A stretch of 38,447 nt of DNA. Origin: Chthonomonadaceae bacterium (lineage in GTDB: Bacteria; Armatimonadota; Fimbriimonadia; Fimbriimonadales; Fimbriimonadaceae). The number at the start of each line of letters is the position of its first letter. The stretch's first letter is position 1. The position numbers and the translations under genes were made by a program. Below the pieces are notes generated by a model. It ran no database searches and had not been told where the DNA came from. It worked only from the letters and a program-made list of their open reading frames with translations. The stretch lies in NCBI GenBank assembly GCA_016788345.1, contig JAEURO010000003.1, positions 1-38,447 of the forward strand. The letters run 5' to 3'. Positions 1-7,878 of the stretch are shown in pieces.

Positions 1-117
1 TTGCGAGCAACGTCATCTTACAACAAGAAACGCTCCGTTACTAAAGTGTTTCAAGCCGTAGGCGAAATTCACCCATGCTGGCTTCAGGGCTCTAATACAG
101 CTATACCGCGGCACCAC
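1..117. other. Window edge, no gene seen
   Basis: The first 117 bases lie downstream of the minus-strand phosphoesterase gene. No convincing reading frame, RNA or hairpin with a T-tract is visible. Confidence 0.5.
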
Positions 118-1722
118 CTAAATCACACGAACTAGACGACGGTCAGAATATGACTGCCCAAACATATCCGTCGTACGGATATCCACGACATGCGTTCCAA
201 CCTGAAGATTTGACGGCAACTTAGCCTTCCACAAGTGCTGCGTCAATGAAGGTTTGGGCAGTTTGAGCCCAGGAGGCGGGTTTGGCCCAGCCTCGATTTC
301 TTTGAGACGAGCAAAGAAGGGATCATAGCCTTCGAAGTTCGTCATCCTCTCCCATTCGCCACCCCCGACCCGGATGTCGACGATAGACCGGATAGAGCCT
401 GCGAAAACGTTCACGACAACCTCTGTGTTAGCTGTTTCAGAGCAACTGACCTGCTCAGGGATCCATATGTTCATCTGGTCATTCAGCGGCCGGTTAGCGG
501 GCCGAAAAGCCACTTTGTACTTTGCACCGTCAAACTCGACGATCGAGTAGCCGTTGGGGGCACCGTCACTCATCGTTGCATGAGGGATTCCGCGTTCGTC
601 CGGCGCACCTTCCCACCACGATCCACATACGGTCGCATGGTTCAGATGGTGGTGTGGCTCTTCGCCGCGCCAACCATCCTCACTGGACAAGAAATGGTGC
701 TCCTGAACGTGCGTATGGGCAGATAAAGACAAGGTGTGCGGTCGGGCCTCGATGAGACGGTACAGATCCTCGCGATTTTCAACGTCCACGATAGGTATGT
801 GCATGGCAATGACGACGAGCCGATCTAAGGGGACATGCTCCAAGTCGCGTTTGACAAACTCGAGTTGTTGCGCCGTGATTTCGCCCTTATAGCCGCCGGT
901 CTTGCTACCGTTCCAAACGACATTGTTGAGGACAATGAAGTGGACTTTGGCAAAGTTGAACGCATAGTGCGGCGGGCCAAAGACCCGCTGAAACGTCTCT
1001 GTTGACGTCGAATTGTCTGGCGCGTCGTAGTTCAGGTCGTGGTTGCCGACTGTGTTGTACCAAGGCAGCCCAATGGTGCCAACCGTTTGGTTCAGACTCT
1101 CATAAAGCGAGAGCACATCGAACATCTCGTCACCGAGGCTCATGCCGAACTTCGCCCCCTGTGCTGCCGCATCAAGGGCAGCTTGCTCGACGACATCATG
1201 GGCAATATAGTCCACTTCTGTTTGGTTGCGCGGCTGCGGATCGCCGAAGAGGACCATTCTAAATTTTGCGTCTTCTCTTTGGGGCAGCAAGGGAAAATCG
1301 ATCGAATCTGGCAGGGAGCCAGTCGGCTCGACTCCACGATATTTAGAGTCGGGCGAACCAGTTGGCTTGTGGACATAGTAATAGTTTGGGAGGTTGTACT
1401 CGTCCAAGGGCACCTGCCAGCCACTTGGCTTGATGACAAAGAGAATTGTGTCTTCGGTCACGGGTAGCCGCCACCGACCTTGCGCGTCGGTCTTAACGAC
1501 ATCGCGTCCGTTCGAAACGCAAACTCCGGACACTCCAGGGTCGCCAGCCTCTCTTTTGCCACTCCGGTTGCGGTCATGGAACACGACACCTTCTGCATAG
1601 CGGACACCTCGCTTATCCACCTGGAACCGATCAATGAAGACCGTTGAGGCCCGAGACAGTTGGGAGGCGGCAATCAGGGACATGACGGTGCCCGTCCGTT
1701 GAAGGAATTCCCGTCGATTCAT
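118..1722 (-). CDS. Tat-exported calcineurin-like metallophosphoesterase
   Basis: A protein of about 534 residues that probably hydrolyses a phosphoester outside the cytoplasm; the substrate is unknown. The N-terminus MNRREFLQ is a twin-arginine motif followed by a hydrophobic stretch, so Tat export is likely. Residues about 40-105 look like the small beta domain that precedes this subgroup of phosphoesterases. The metallophosphatase core follows: GDPQP (near 160), GDE (near 197), GNHD (near 226), MHIP (near 310) and SAHTH (near 338). A C-terminal beta domain closes the protein. I chose ATG 1722 rather than the in-frame TTG at 1731 because the twin-arginine motif then sits at the very N-terminus and a GGTAACTT box lies 8 nt upstream. 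It stands alone and is divergent from the next gene. Confidence 0.87.
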   Translation of the reverse strand: MNRREFLQRTGTVMSLIAASQLSRASTVFIDRFQVDKRGVRYAEGVVFHDRNRSGKREAGDPGVSGVCVSNGRDVVKTDAQGRWRLPVTEDTILFVIKPSGWQVPLDEYNLPNYYYVHKPTGSPDSKYRGVEPTGSLPDSIDFPLLPQREDAKFRMVLFGDPQPRNQTEVDYIAHDVVEQAALDAAAQGAKFGMSLGDEMFDVLSLYESLNQTVGTIGLPWYNTVGNHDLNYDAPDNSTSTETFQRVFGPPHYAFNFAKVHFIVLNNVVWNGSKTGGYKGEITAQQLEFVKRDLEHVPLDRLVVIAMHIPIVDVENREDLYRLIEARPHTLSLSAHTHVQEHHFLSSEDGWRGEEPHHHLNHATVCGSWWEGAPDERGIPHATMSDGAPNGYSIVEFDGAKYKVAFRPANRPLNDQMNIWIPEQVSCSETANTEVVVNVFAGSIRSIVDIRVGGGEWERMTNFEGYDPFFARLKEIEAGPNPPPGLKLPKPSLTQHLWKAKLPSNLQVGTHVVDIRTTDMFGQSYSDRRLVRVI

Positions 1723-1730
1723 GAGTGCCA

Positions 1731-1738
1731 AAGTTACC
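1731..1738 (-). promoter_or_regulatory. -10-like box GGTAACTT of the phosphoesterase gene
   Basis: On the minus strand GGTAACTT ends 8 nt before ATG 1722. Immediately upstream lies a perfect palindrome, GACAGTT-G-AACTGTC (1740-1754), in the position where an operator could sit. No transcript data are available, so promoter activity is inferred from position and from recurrence of the motif elsewhere in the window. Confidence 0.45.
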
Positions 1739-1739
1739 T

Positions 1740-1754
1740 GACAGTTGAACTGTC
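1740..1754. repeat. 15-bp palindrome between divergent genes
   Basis: GACAGTT and AACTGTC are exact reverse complements around a single central base. The palindrome abuts the presumed -10 box of the phosphoesterase gene and lies about 95 bases before the plus-strand hypothetical gene. It may be an operator for a dimeric regulator; no known consensus is recognised. Confidence 0.4.
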
Positions 1755-1849
1755 CGGAAGTGTGGGCCGTACTTACTGAGAAGTCTTTACGATTTCTTCA
1801 TAGTTCCTACACTTTGAGCGTGTCGGTCCACTTCAAGGTACCTTTGGCC

Positions 1850-2368
1850 ATGACTCAATGGATCTTGCCGATTTTGACTTATTGCGCCATGATGCCTGAC
1901 CAGAAGAAGACATACACGTTCTTCGGCAGCAAATTTGTACACCGGCACTCCGATGGGGGGTTGCACGAATTTACGCCAAAAGACCAACCCAATCTAGACA
2001 ATTGGACGGAGATGCTCACCGTTAACCGATATGCCACTATCAAGGCTGGAGAAGATTTGGCGAAGGTGGCCAACAATGTCCTGGGCGCATACCAAGACCA
2101 TGGAGGCAAGGTGCTAAAAACATCTTCGATCCCTCGGACGGAGAAGCGGACCGCTGAACACCTCATAGTTGTTTCTTTCGACCGCAACAAGTTTTCAGAA
2201 GTCGCATTTTCACGGTTCTTGATTGATGGCGGCATCGGATGCTCGCTAGTCTTCTCCCACCGAAGCTACGGCGGAAAGTCCCGGGCAGAAGTCGCAGCTT
2301 GGATCGCAAAGAACGGTGCAAAGATTGAAAAGGAACTGATGGCAGTTAAAGTCATGCCGAAACCGTAG
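1850..2368 (+). CDS. Small exported protein of unknown function
   Basis: A protein of about 172 residues that I do not recognise. The start MTQWILPILTYCAMM is short and hydrophobic, suggesting a secretion signal or membrane anchor. The open frame extends upstream to 1745, but that stretch reads unlike protein, and a GGTACCTT box lies 5 nt before ATG 1850, so the internal ATG is preferred. The remainder is mixed alpha/beta in appearance, with a strand-rich centre and a C-terminal segment (AEVAAWIAKNGAKIEKEL) that looks helical. There are no catalytic motifs. It precedes another small exported protein in the same direction. Confidence 0.6.
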   Translation: MTQWILPILTYCAMMPDQKKTYTFFGSKFVHRHSDGGLHEFTPKDQPNLDNWTEMLTVNRYATIKAGEDLAKVANNVLGAYQDHGGKVLKTSSIPRTEKRTAEHLIVVSFDRNKFSEVAFSRFLIDGGIGCSLVFSHRSYGGKSRAEVAAWIAKNGAKIEKELMAVKVMPKP

Positions 2369-2381
2369 AAAGTGGGCCAGT

Positions 2382-2516
2382 ATGGAAGAACACCACAAAG
2401 CCCCTCTACCATTTTGGCAAGCAAAACCTGCTGCCGCACGGACCCTGCCAGAGTGGTTTTCAACTCAACCAGAATTTGGGCCATACGAAGACTCGATTCT
2501 GCAGCGGGTAGCATAA
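2382..2516 (+). CDS. Possible 44-residue small protein
   Basis: An ATG-to-TAA frame of 44 codons fills most of the gap between two hypothetical genes. Its translation begins MEEHHKAPLPFWQAKPAAAR, is rich in Pro, Glu and aromatic residues, and looks protein-like rather than random. A purine-rich GAAAGTGGG lies 5-13 nt upstream and could serve as a weak ribosome-binding site. It overlaps no other accepted gene; its last codons coincide with the presumed promoter of the next gene. It has no signal peptide or transmembrane segment. Function is unknown, and it may be a chance frame. Confidence 0.35.
   Translation: MEEHHKAPLPFWQAKPAAARTLPEWFSTQPEFGPYEDSILQRVA
2507..2514 (+). promoter_or_regulatory. 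-10-like box GGTAGCAT before the gene at 2522
   Basis: TAGCAT ends exactly 7 nt before ATG 2522 and no Shine-Dalgarno sequence is visible. This is the spacing expected if transcription starts on the A of the start codon. It also supports choosing 2522 over the upstream in-frame start at 2372. Confidence 0.45.
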
Positions 2517-2521
2517 GTCAA

Positions 2522-3088
2522 ATGAACAGCGCAGTTCTCATGCTTGCTATGCAACAGTCTCCTATTTCGTCGGAGGAGACTGCTCTCAAATGGGCTGTTG
2601 CCGCTCTCAATGCGATGGGTTACCAGACACCTAAGGTAGCCCCAAGTGTGCGGTCGGGTTACGCCGACCAGCGCGAGCCTGCATACATCCTTAAGGGAGA
2701 AGGGTTTACGATGACTCTGAAGAAGTCAGGCGTTCTCAGCAACTTTCAAAGGACGATTCCCACACTTGCCCAAATTCCACATAAACGTAAACTCCTAACA
2801 CCTGGTGAAGCAAAAGAATACTTGACCAAAGTTTCACACTTACTAAGCACGCATACGGACGCTATTCCTGAAAGCGTTGGATGGAAACCGGGGAACACTA
2901 GGGCATTCAATGATGCCAGTGAAATCTTTATCTGCCCAATATGGACTGGGCCGAACAGAAAGAAGTATTCACTTGGAATGCTGACGGCAGACCCTGTCAC
3001 TGGAGCAGTCATCTCCTATTTCCCTGGGCACTCGCTTGATTACCCTGAGATGATCGTGCCACTCCAAGCGATGACCAAGAAAAAGTGA
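2522..3088 (+). CDS. Small exported protein of unknown function, possibly PepSY-like
   Basis: A protein of about 188 residues, unrecognised. The N-terminus MNSAVLMLAMQQSP is hydrophobic and may be a short signal sequence. The middle (EAKEYLTKVSHLLST) resembles an amphipathic helix. The end (KKYSLGMLTADPVTGAVISY) resembles the strand pairs of PepSY/YcdB-type domains, in which a residue pattern like DPVTG precedes a strand. That resemblance is faint and is only my reading. The longer frame from 2372 is rejected because its first 50 residues read as out-of-frame noise and a -10-like box sits 7 nt before ATG 2522. It is convergent with the tRNA gene that follows. Confidence 0.6.
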   Translation: MNSAVLMLAMQQSPISSEETALKWAVAALNAMGYQTPKVAPSVRSGYADQREPAYILKGEGFTMTLKKSGVLSNFQRTIPTLAQIPHKRKLLTPGEAKEYLTKVSHLLSTHTDAIPESVGWKPGNTRAFNDASEIFICPIWTGPNRKKYSLGMLTADPVTGAVISYFPGHSLDYPEMIVPLQAMTKKK

Positions 3089-3117
3089 ACTTTGCAGGCG
3101 CTGGAGCCAAATCAAAA

Positions 3118-3192
3118 TGGTGGGCGGTACTGGATTCGAACCAGTGACCCCTTCGATGTGAACGAAGTGCTCTACCGCTGAGCCAACCGCCC
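3118..3192 (-). tRNA. tRNA-Val (anticodon CAC)
   Basis: On the minus strand the acceptor arms GGGCGGT and ACCGCCC pair fully. The D arm reads GGCTCAGCGGTAGAGC. The anticodon stem CTTCG/CGAAG encloses the loop TTCACAT with anticodon CAC, which reads GTG. The T arm contains GGTTCGAATCC, and the 3' CCA is encoded after discriminator A. The gene is 75 nt long including CCA. Confidence 0.95.
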
Positions 3193-3203
3193 AATGAACT
3201 AGA

Positions 3204-3259
3204 GGTTACCCTATCCCAGAACCGCGACCGAACTCAGGGCGTCTCAACATAGGGTAACC
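3204..3259. promoter_or_regulatory. Mirrored divergent promoters (11-bp inverted repeat)
   Basis: GGTTACCCTAT (3204-3214) and ATAGGGTAACC (3249-3259) are perfect inverted copies 34 nt apart. Read outward, each arm presents TAGGGTAACC: one faces the tRNA-Val gene, ending 11 nt before its first base, and the other ends 2 nt before ATG 3262. The simplest reading is two copies of the same -10-like element driving divergent transcription. A dimeric regulator site is the alternative. Confidence 0.5.
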
Positions 3260-3261
3260 AA

Positions 3262-3888
3262 ATGACAACGAGCCTTTTCGCCCTCTTTGCCGTCTCGTTC
3301 CTACCTGCCCTTGGCGACGAGCAGCTTAGCGAGTCGATCGCCGACCTTCTCCACAGGGCCGACGTTCAAGGGGAAGTCAACCTGACCCGTTCACAATTGG
3401 ACAAGTGGCTCAAATTGGATCCACCTCCTAAAGCCAAGGTGCACAGTTCATTTGCACCAGACTCTCTTGAGTTGGCCGACCCAGACGTCCAAGCCAAGAG
3501 AGAACAGGAGAGAGAAAAACGGGTGTGGTCGCTCCTCAGTCCGTCCCAAGTTTCACGACTCATGGAACTCTATATTCAGCGGTCAGGGCCGGCATGCCTT
3601 GCCCGTAATGACGTGCAGGCCGTTCTTGAATTCTCGGCACCGCAATGTGACGAAGTCCGCAGAGCTACGTCCGAGTATCGTTTTCTGGTCAATAGCATCA
3701 TCAAACTGCAAACAGAGAAGCGTTCCGAATTTGACCGGCCCGACCCCAAAAAACTCAACGACCGACTGAAGCTGGCCAAGTCAAAACTACGAGAATCCCT
3801 GGATAGAGCCATGAATCCTGACCAGCGCGACAAGCTCAAGCAGCTTGGCGGTAAGGAGTTCTCGTTCGCGACCTGGCCCGGTAAATAG
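3262..3888 (+). CDS. Exported LTxxQ-like helical protein
   Basis: A protein of 208 residues with a clear signal peptide (MTTSLFALFAVSFLPALG, cleavage likely before DEQ). The mature part is largely helical and charged. It has two repeats of the kind LSPSQ...ME/L (about 95-105) and FSAPQCDEVR (about 125-135), then MNPDQRDKLKQLGG near the end. Such LTxxQ-type periplasmic helical proteins occur in CpxP/Spy-like and planctomycete families. Here the role could be stress sensing or chaperoning, but this is not established. ATG 3262 follows the mirrored promoter element at very short distance and has no Shine-Dalgarno sequence. Confidence 0.7.
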   Translation: MTTSLFALFAVSFLPALGDEQLSESIADLLHRADVQGEVNLTRSQLDKWLKLDPPPKAKVHSSFAPDSLELADPDVQAKREQEREKRVWSLLSPSQVSRLMELYIQRSGPACLARNDVQAVLEFSAPQCDEVRRATSEYRFLVNSIIKLQTEKRSEFDRPDPKKLNDRLKLAKSKLRESLDRAMNPDQRDKLKQLGGKEFSFATWPGK

Positions 3889-3993
3889 ACTAGGCTTAGG
3901 GCCATGCCGCACTGTTAGAGTTTGCCCTCAAAGTGAGGTTTCGCCTGGTCGTCATGGTGCTCAAAGACCTGAGGGTCAGCACCTGACCAATCG

Positions 3994-4992
3994 TCAAACG
4001 TGCTGTCTACGCCACAGGACAAACAAGAGCAGCGGGGCACCGAGAGCGGCCGTTATGGCGCCAAGTGGCAATTCCGTCCCTGGCTTTAGACTCTGTGCCA
4101 AGACGTCGGCGACAAGCAACAAGACTGTCCCATAAGCCACTGACATCGGCAAGGAGAACCTTAAGTCCGGGCCCACGCTGCGCCTGGCCAAATGTGGTGC
4201 GACTAGGCCGACAAACCCAATCATTCCGACACACCCCACGACCACCCCCACGATGACCGTGGTCAAAGTAAGGACCACCCACTTCGTCCGGTTCACGTCG
4301 ATCCCTTGGGTGCCAGCCATCGTTTCGCTCACGGACACTGCGGTGAGTTTGCGAGACTGCATATAGAGAAGGACAAAGATAGGCGCGCCTACAACGGCCA
4401 ACGTGGCGACCCGGTCCCAATACATCGGAGTCGTGCTGCCCAGCAGCCACCACAGGACTCGATTTGTGTCTTGCCCTGCAAACCATAGGTTCAGCGTTGT
4501 CCAGCCCGCGAGTAATGAACTTGTCACGACACCTCCAAGTAGCAAGGTCTCCATGTTGATCGCGCCTTGCCTCCTGGCTAAAGCTACGACAAACATCAAG
4601 CTCAAACATCCTCCTAGGCACGCCGCTATAATCCTGACCAAACCAATGTCCAGCCCAACTAGAATGGCGATTGTGCCACCTACCGCTGCCCCGCTGGAGA
4701 CCCCCAAAACGTAGGGCTCGGCAAGAGGGTTGCGCAAGAGCGCTTGATAGACACACCCGACACAGCCGAGCACCCCACCGGACAGGGCGCATGCGAGGGC
4801 ACGTGGCAGACGGACTTGCCACAAAATGAGGTGGGAGGTAGATCCTGTCTGTCCAGGGCCCAGCATGAGGTCTCGTGCGATCTCGGACAAGGGAATGCCC
4901 ACTGAGCCGACACTGATGTACACAAGTACAGCGGCCAAAACCGCCAAAAAGCCGATGGCGATTGTACGCCACGGCCTTTTCAGACGATCCAT
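3994..4992 (-). CDS. FecCD/BtuC-type ABC transporter permease
   Basis: A protein of 332 residues with about nine or ten transmembrane helices. It carries the family signature GVLGCVGCVYQALLRNPLAE (near 75-95) followed by PYVLGVSSGAAVGG, and the C-terminal GFVGLVAPHLARR loop that contacts the ATPase. Relatives move ferric siderophores, haem or cobalamin through the inner membrane as dimers with an ATPase and a binding protein. No partner gene is present in this window: upstream is the divergent uracil-DNA glycosylase, and downstream is a convergent unrelated gene. A CATAAT sequence lies 5 nt before its ATG. The substrate cannot be told from the sequence. Confidence 0.9.
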   Translation of the reverse strand: MDRLKRPWRTIAIGFLAVLAAVLVYISVGSVGIPLSEIARDLMLGPGQTGSTSHLILWQVRLPRALACALSGGVLGCVGCVYQALLRNPLAEPYVLGVSSGAAVGGTIAILVGLDIGLVRIIAACLGGCLSLMFVVALARRQGAINMETLLLGGVVTSSLLAGWTTLNLWFAGQDTNRVLWWLLGSTTPMYWDRVATLAVVGAPIFVLLYMQSRKLTAVSVSETMAGTQGIDVNRTKWVVLTLTTVIVGVVVGCVGMIGFVGLVAPHLARRSVGPDLRFSLPMSVAYGTVLLLVADVLAQSLKPGTELPLGAITAALGAPLLLFVLWRRQHV

Positions 4993-5056
4993 GACCCATT
5001 ATGCAACTGCCAAGCAGGGTGCCGTTCGGCACGCAGTGCACGATTCTCTGCCATGA

Positions 5057-5710
5057 TTGACTACGGTGCGCCTCGATGACCTGAGAGAGTCTTGCCTTGG
5101 ATGCAAGGAGTGTGGACTTGCTGAGCGACGAACCCATGTCGTGTTTGGAGAGGGAAACCCGGATGCGCCACTCCTCCTTGTAGGTGAGGGGCCAGGCGAA
5201 GAGGAAGACAAGACTGGGCGGCCTTTTGTGGGCCGGGCCGGCCAACTTTTGGACAAAGCCCTACTAGAAAACAACTTGACCCGTGAGCATGTATATATCT
5301 GCAACACGGTTAAGTGCCGTGCTGCAAACTGGACCACTGGGAGACCGATCAACCGGCCCCCGACGGACACTGAAGCCCAAACTTGTCGAAAGTGGCTCCT
5401 GCCGCAAATTGAGACAGTTGCTCCAAAAGTCGTGCTCTGCGTTGGTGCCCCCTCAGCTAAAAATCTGATCAGGCCTGACTTTAGAATCACATTGGAACGC
5501 GGAAAGCTGTTCCGTTCGACCTACGCTCGAGCCATAATGGCCACTCTCCATCCGTCCTACGTTTTGCGGCAGATGTACAGACAAGGCGACACCTCGTATT
5601 CCTACCTTGTCTCCGACATCTCTAAGGCCTGGACAACGGCGACTCAATTGAAAGAGAAATCCGAAAGTGGAACCAAATTCGGAGCCTCTCAAATGGGGCT
5701 CGACCTATGA
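5057..5710 (+). CDS. Family 4 uracil-DNA glycosylase (Fe-S)
   Basis: A protein of about 217 residues that would remove uracil from DNA in base-excision repair. Seen motifs: CLGCKEC near 13-19, GEGPGEEED near 44 (active-site motif A), RPFVGRAGQLLD near 56, CNTVKCR near 82 and HPSYVLRQ near 165 (motif B histidine). C16, C19, C87 and C110 fit the four iron-sulfur ligands. The C87-C110 spacing is several residues longer than the usual KCRPP...C pattern, with an insertion around ANWTTGRPIN. An in-frame stop lies just upstream, so the start is TTG 5057 or GTG 5066. It overlaps the LptC-like gene by ATGA and so heads the Lpt operon. Confidence 0.88.
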   Translation: MTTVRLDDLRESCLGCKECGLAERRTHVVFGEGNPDAPLLLVGEGPGEEEDKTGRPFVGRAGQLLDKALLENNLTREHVYICNTVKCRAANWTTGRPINRPPTDTEAQTCRKWLLPQIETVAPKVVLCVGAPSAKNLIRPDFRITLERGKLFRSTYARAIMATLHPSYVLRQMYRQGDTSYSYLVSDISKAWTTATQLKEKSESGTKFGASQMGLDL

Positions 5711-6285
5711 CCCTGCCCGGAATGGTCCGGAAAGCGATTTTGCCTCTTATTACCGTGGCCCAGATTGGGTGTGGGCCGGGCGATTCTCTGAAAACGCCTG
5801 TCCCGGAATCACCTGTGCCCGTCAACCGAATCAAGGCCGTCGCCCCAACATTGACGATGGTGGAGGGAGACCGGACCGTTTCTATCCATGCGGACCAGTC
5901 TGAGTTGAACCTACATGATTCCGGCAAGCCTAAGCTCGGAACGATCAGCTATCCAACAGGTGAAGTAAAGGTGTCAGGAAAGACGGTCAGCCGCTTTACC
6001 GCTACAAATGGCACCGTCGACCAGGACAAAAAGACCCTTCTGCTGACGGGAAACGTCAAAATCACAGACGAGACAAGAGGTCTCCTGCTCACAGCCAGGG
6101 AAGTCAAATATGGCCAGCTGCTCCGCCGCTATGAGGCGAAAGGCGATGTATGGGTGACCAAGCTGGAGAAAGACAATAGCGGACAGGTGACTACTTCCGA
6201 AGCCATGCGTATGGGCCCCTTGCCTGTCATGTGGGCCAACGAAGACCTCGACAAGATTGCGACACCCAAAAAATTCAATGACTAA
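5707..6285 (+). CDS. LptC-like LPS export protein
   Basis: A protein of 192 residues with an N-terminal hydrophobic segment (about 10-22, KAILPLITVAQIGCG), probably a membrane anchor. A cysteine follows, but the preceding residues fit a lipobox poorly. The rest is a run of short beta strands (VSIHADQSELNL, KVSGKTVSRFTATNGTV, LLLTGNVKITDE, LLTAREVKYG) typical of the OstA/LptC beta-jellyroll, where lipid slides along a curved sheet. The assignment as LptC rather than LptA rests on size, the N-terminal anchor and gene order before an LptA-like gene and lptB. It overlaps both neighbours, implying translational coupling. Confidence 0.72.
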   Translation: MTLPGMVRKAILPLITVAQIGCGPGDSLKTPVPESPVPVNRIKAVAPTLTMVEGDRTVSIHADQSELNLHDSGKPKLGTISYPTGEVKVSGKTVSRFTATNGTVDQDKKTLLLTGNVKITDETRGLLLTAREVKYGQLLRRYEAKGDVWVTKLEKDNSGQVTTSEAMRMGPLPVMWANEDLDKIATPKKFND

Positions 6286-7147
6286 ACGCAGCCCGATCAA
6301 TACACGCAGCACGTTAGCCCGAATGTCGGGATTCTTGGTGTGCACAGGAGTCGCAGTTTGGATCACTGCACAAACTCAGTCAATACCACAACTTTCGGAC
6401 AAGAGGAAGCAGTTCGCGCTTTACTTTCAAGAGGCATCGACTGAGTTTCCAGACAAGAACACCATCGATTTCGATGTGTCCGGTTCTCCCGTCCACGGGT
6501 ATTCAAAGTCTCAGAATCTGGAGTTTGCGGGCCAAAACATGACCGGCCGCATCAAGCAAAGAACTACTGGCAAGGATACGGCCATGCATTTGGAAAGGGG
6601 CACACTGACCGGAAACGCGACCGTGACCGTCGCCGACGATAAGGGCGCGACCACCAAGTTTGTTGGCCAAAAAGTGTCTGTGGAAGACGATGGGGAGTCC
6701 GCCAAGGTCACGGTGCCCGCAGCTTTCACGGTCACAAGTTCAACCCAGACCGAGTCTGGACAAAGAGTCATGACTGTCACAGCCAAATCGGGAACCTTCA
6801 TTCTCAAGAGCTTGAGTAAGAAGGACGACAACCCATTGACCAGTGCGATCGTCGTCGGACCCGTGACGTTGCGCGTCGATCAAAAGGCGGCAAGTGGGAA
6901 AGCCAACCTCTATACGATCACTGGAGACCGATTGACCATGAGGTCCGAAGGAGACAACAAAATCGTAACTCTTTCGGGCCACGTCCATGTTTCCAGCGAT
7001 ACAACGAGCGAAGACGGAGGGGGGTTTATCGGCCAAATGGATGTTGAGACAGCGATCGCCACTCTTGACAAAGCCAACAATATGACCAAGCTCTCGACCA
7101 AGGGGGCTCCTGGGTCGGGTCAGCTAAAAGAGAAGTCTGGCGGATGA
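6278..7147 (+). CDS. LptA/OstA-like periplasmic protein
   Basis: A protein of about 289 residues. The N-terminus (MTKRSPINTRSTLARMSGFL then a hydrophobic run ending ITAQ) is a signal sequence with cleavage near residue 33. The body repeats strand patterns such as ATHL/MHLERGTLTGNATVTVADD, TGDRLTMRSEGDNKIVTLSG and HVHVSSD, the OstA fold used to bridge lipopolysaccharide across the periplasm. It is longer than E. coli LptA (185 residues), so it may hold two stacked modules. ATG 6278 overlaps the stop of the LptC-like gene; its own stop overlaps the lptB start by ATGA. Confidence 0.75.
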   Translation: MTKRSPINTRSTLARMSGFLVCTGVAVWITAQTQSIPQLSDKRKQFALYFQEASTEFPDKNTIDFDVSGSPVHGYSKSQNLEFAGQNMTGRIKQRTTGKDTAMHLERGTLTGNATVTVADDKGATTKFVGQKVSVEDDGESAKVTVPAAFTVTSSTQTESGQRVMTVTAKSGTFILKSLSKKDDNPLTSAIVVGPVTLRVDQKAASGKANLYTITGDRLTMRSEGDNKIVTLSGHVHVSSDTTSEDGGGFIGQMDVETAIATLDKANNMTKLSTKGAPGSGQLKEKSGG

Positions 7148-7878
7148 GGATTGAAGCCCAAAGCCTCGTCAAAGCCTACAAGAAACGCCGTGTGGTCAAC
7201 GGGGTCTCGTTCGCATTCGAACAGGGCCAGGTCGTAGGGTTGCTCGGACCCAACGGGGCTGGAAAAACGACCACCTTTTACATGATCACTGGGCTTATCC
7301 GCCCGACCGAAGGCAATGTCGCGTTTGACGGCCAGGTCGTCACGAAGTGGCCCATGTTTCGTCGCGCAAGGGCGGGAGTCGGATACTTGGCCCAAGAATC
7401 AAGCGTGTTTCGGCGATTGTCAGTGGCTGACAACCTCAGACTCGTGCTTGAAACGACAGGCGCCTCCCGTACCGAGATTGAAACAAAGGTTACACAACTG
7501 ACCGAGGATCTTCACATCTCCCATATTAAGGATTCTCCAGGCGGTGTCCTCTCTGGCGGCGAAAGGCGGCGGGTCGAGATAGCGCGTGCTCTTGCGACGG
7601 AACCTAAGTTCATTCTTCTCGACGAACCGTTCACTGGGATCGACCCTGTCACTATTGAAGAACTGCAGGTCATCATTCGCCGTCTGGCAAGGCAGGGAAT
7701 CGGAATCCTCATCACCGACCACAATGTCAACGCGACCCTGTCCATCACCGACTACAACTACATTCTTATAAGTGGTGTCATCCAGTCAGAAGGCGACGAG
7801 ACGACGATCCGGAACGACCCCCATGTGCGCAAGTACTACTTGGGCGAGGGCTTCAAGCAGGAACCGCAGGGCGAATAG
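7144..7878 (+). CDS. lptB: LPS export ABC transporter ATP-binding protein LptB
   Basis: A protein of 244 residues, the normal LptB length. It hydrolyses ATP on the cytoplasmic face to drive lipopolysaccharide extraction by the LptFG permease. Walker A is GPNGAGKT (35-42), the Q-loop region is YLAQESSVFRRLSVADNL, the ABC signature LSGGERRRVEIARAL lies near 138-152, Walker B FILLDEPFTGIDP near 158-170, and the H-loop ITDHN near 196. The YLAQESSVFR/LSVADN stretch is characteristic of LptB among ABC ATPases. It sits between the LptA-like gene and an LptF/G gene, with the next ATG directly after its stop. Confidence 0.96.
   Translation: MRIEAQSLVKAYKKRRVVNGVSFAFEQGQVVGLLGPNGAGKTTTFYMITGLIRPTEGNVAFDGQVVTKWPMFRRARAGVGYLAQESSVFRRLSVADNLRLVLETTGASRTEIETKVTQLTEDLHISHIKDSPGGVLSGGERRRVEIARALATEPKFILLDEPFTGIDPVTIEELQVIIRRLARQGIGILITDHNVNATLSITDYNYILISGVIQSEGDETTIRNDPHVRKYYLGEGFKQEPQGE

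Noticed and set aside
3974-3988. GGTCAG-CAC-CTGACC hairpin after the permease gene as a terminator
   Set aside because: The stem is only 6 bp with a 3-base loop and no T-tract follows on either strand.
4007-5245. A 412-codon open frame on the minus strand across the permease gene
   Set aside because: It is an out-of-frame reading of the FecCD gene: rich in Arg, Cys, Trp and His, with no domain pattern, while the other frame has a full set of transmembrane and family motifs.
5707-5780. Lipoprotein signal in the LptC-like protein
   Set aside because: A cysteine follows the hydrophobic run, but the residues before it (AQIG) do not fit the usual lipobox, so a plain membrane anchor is preferred.
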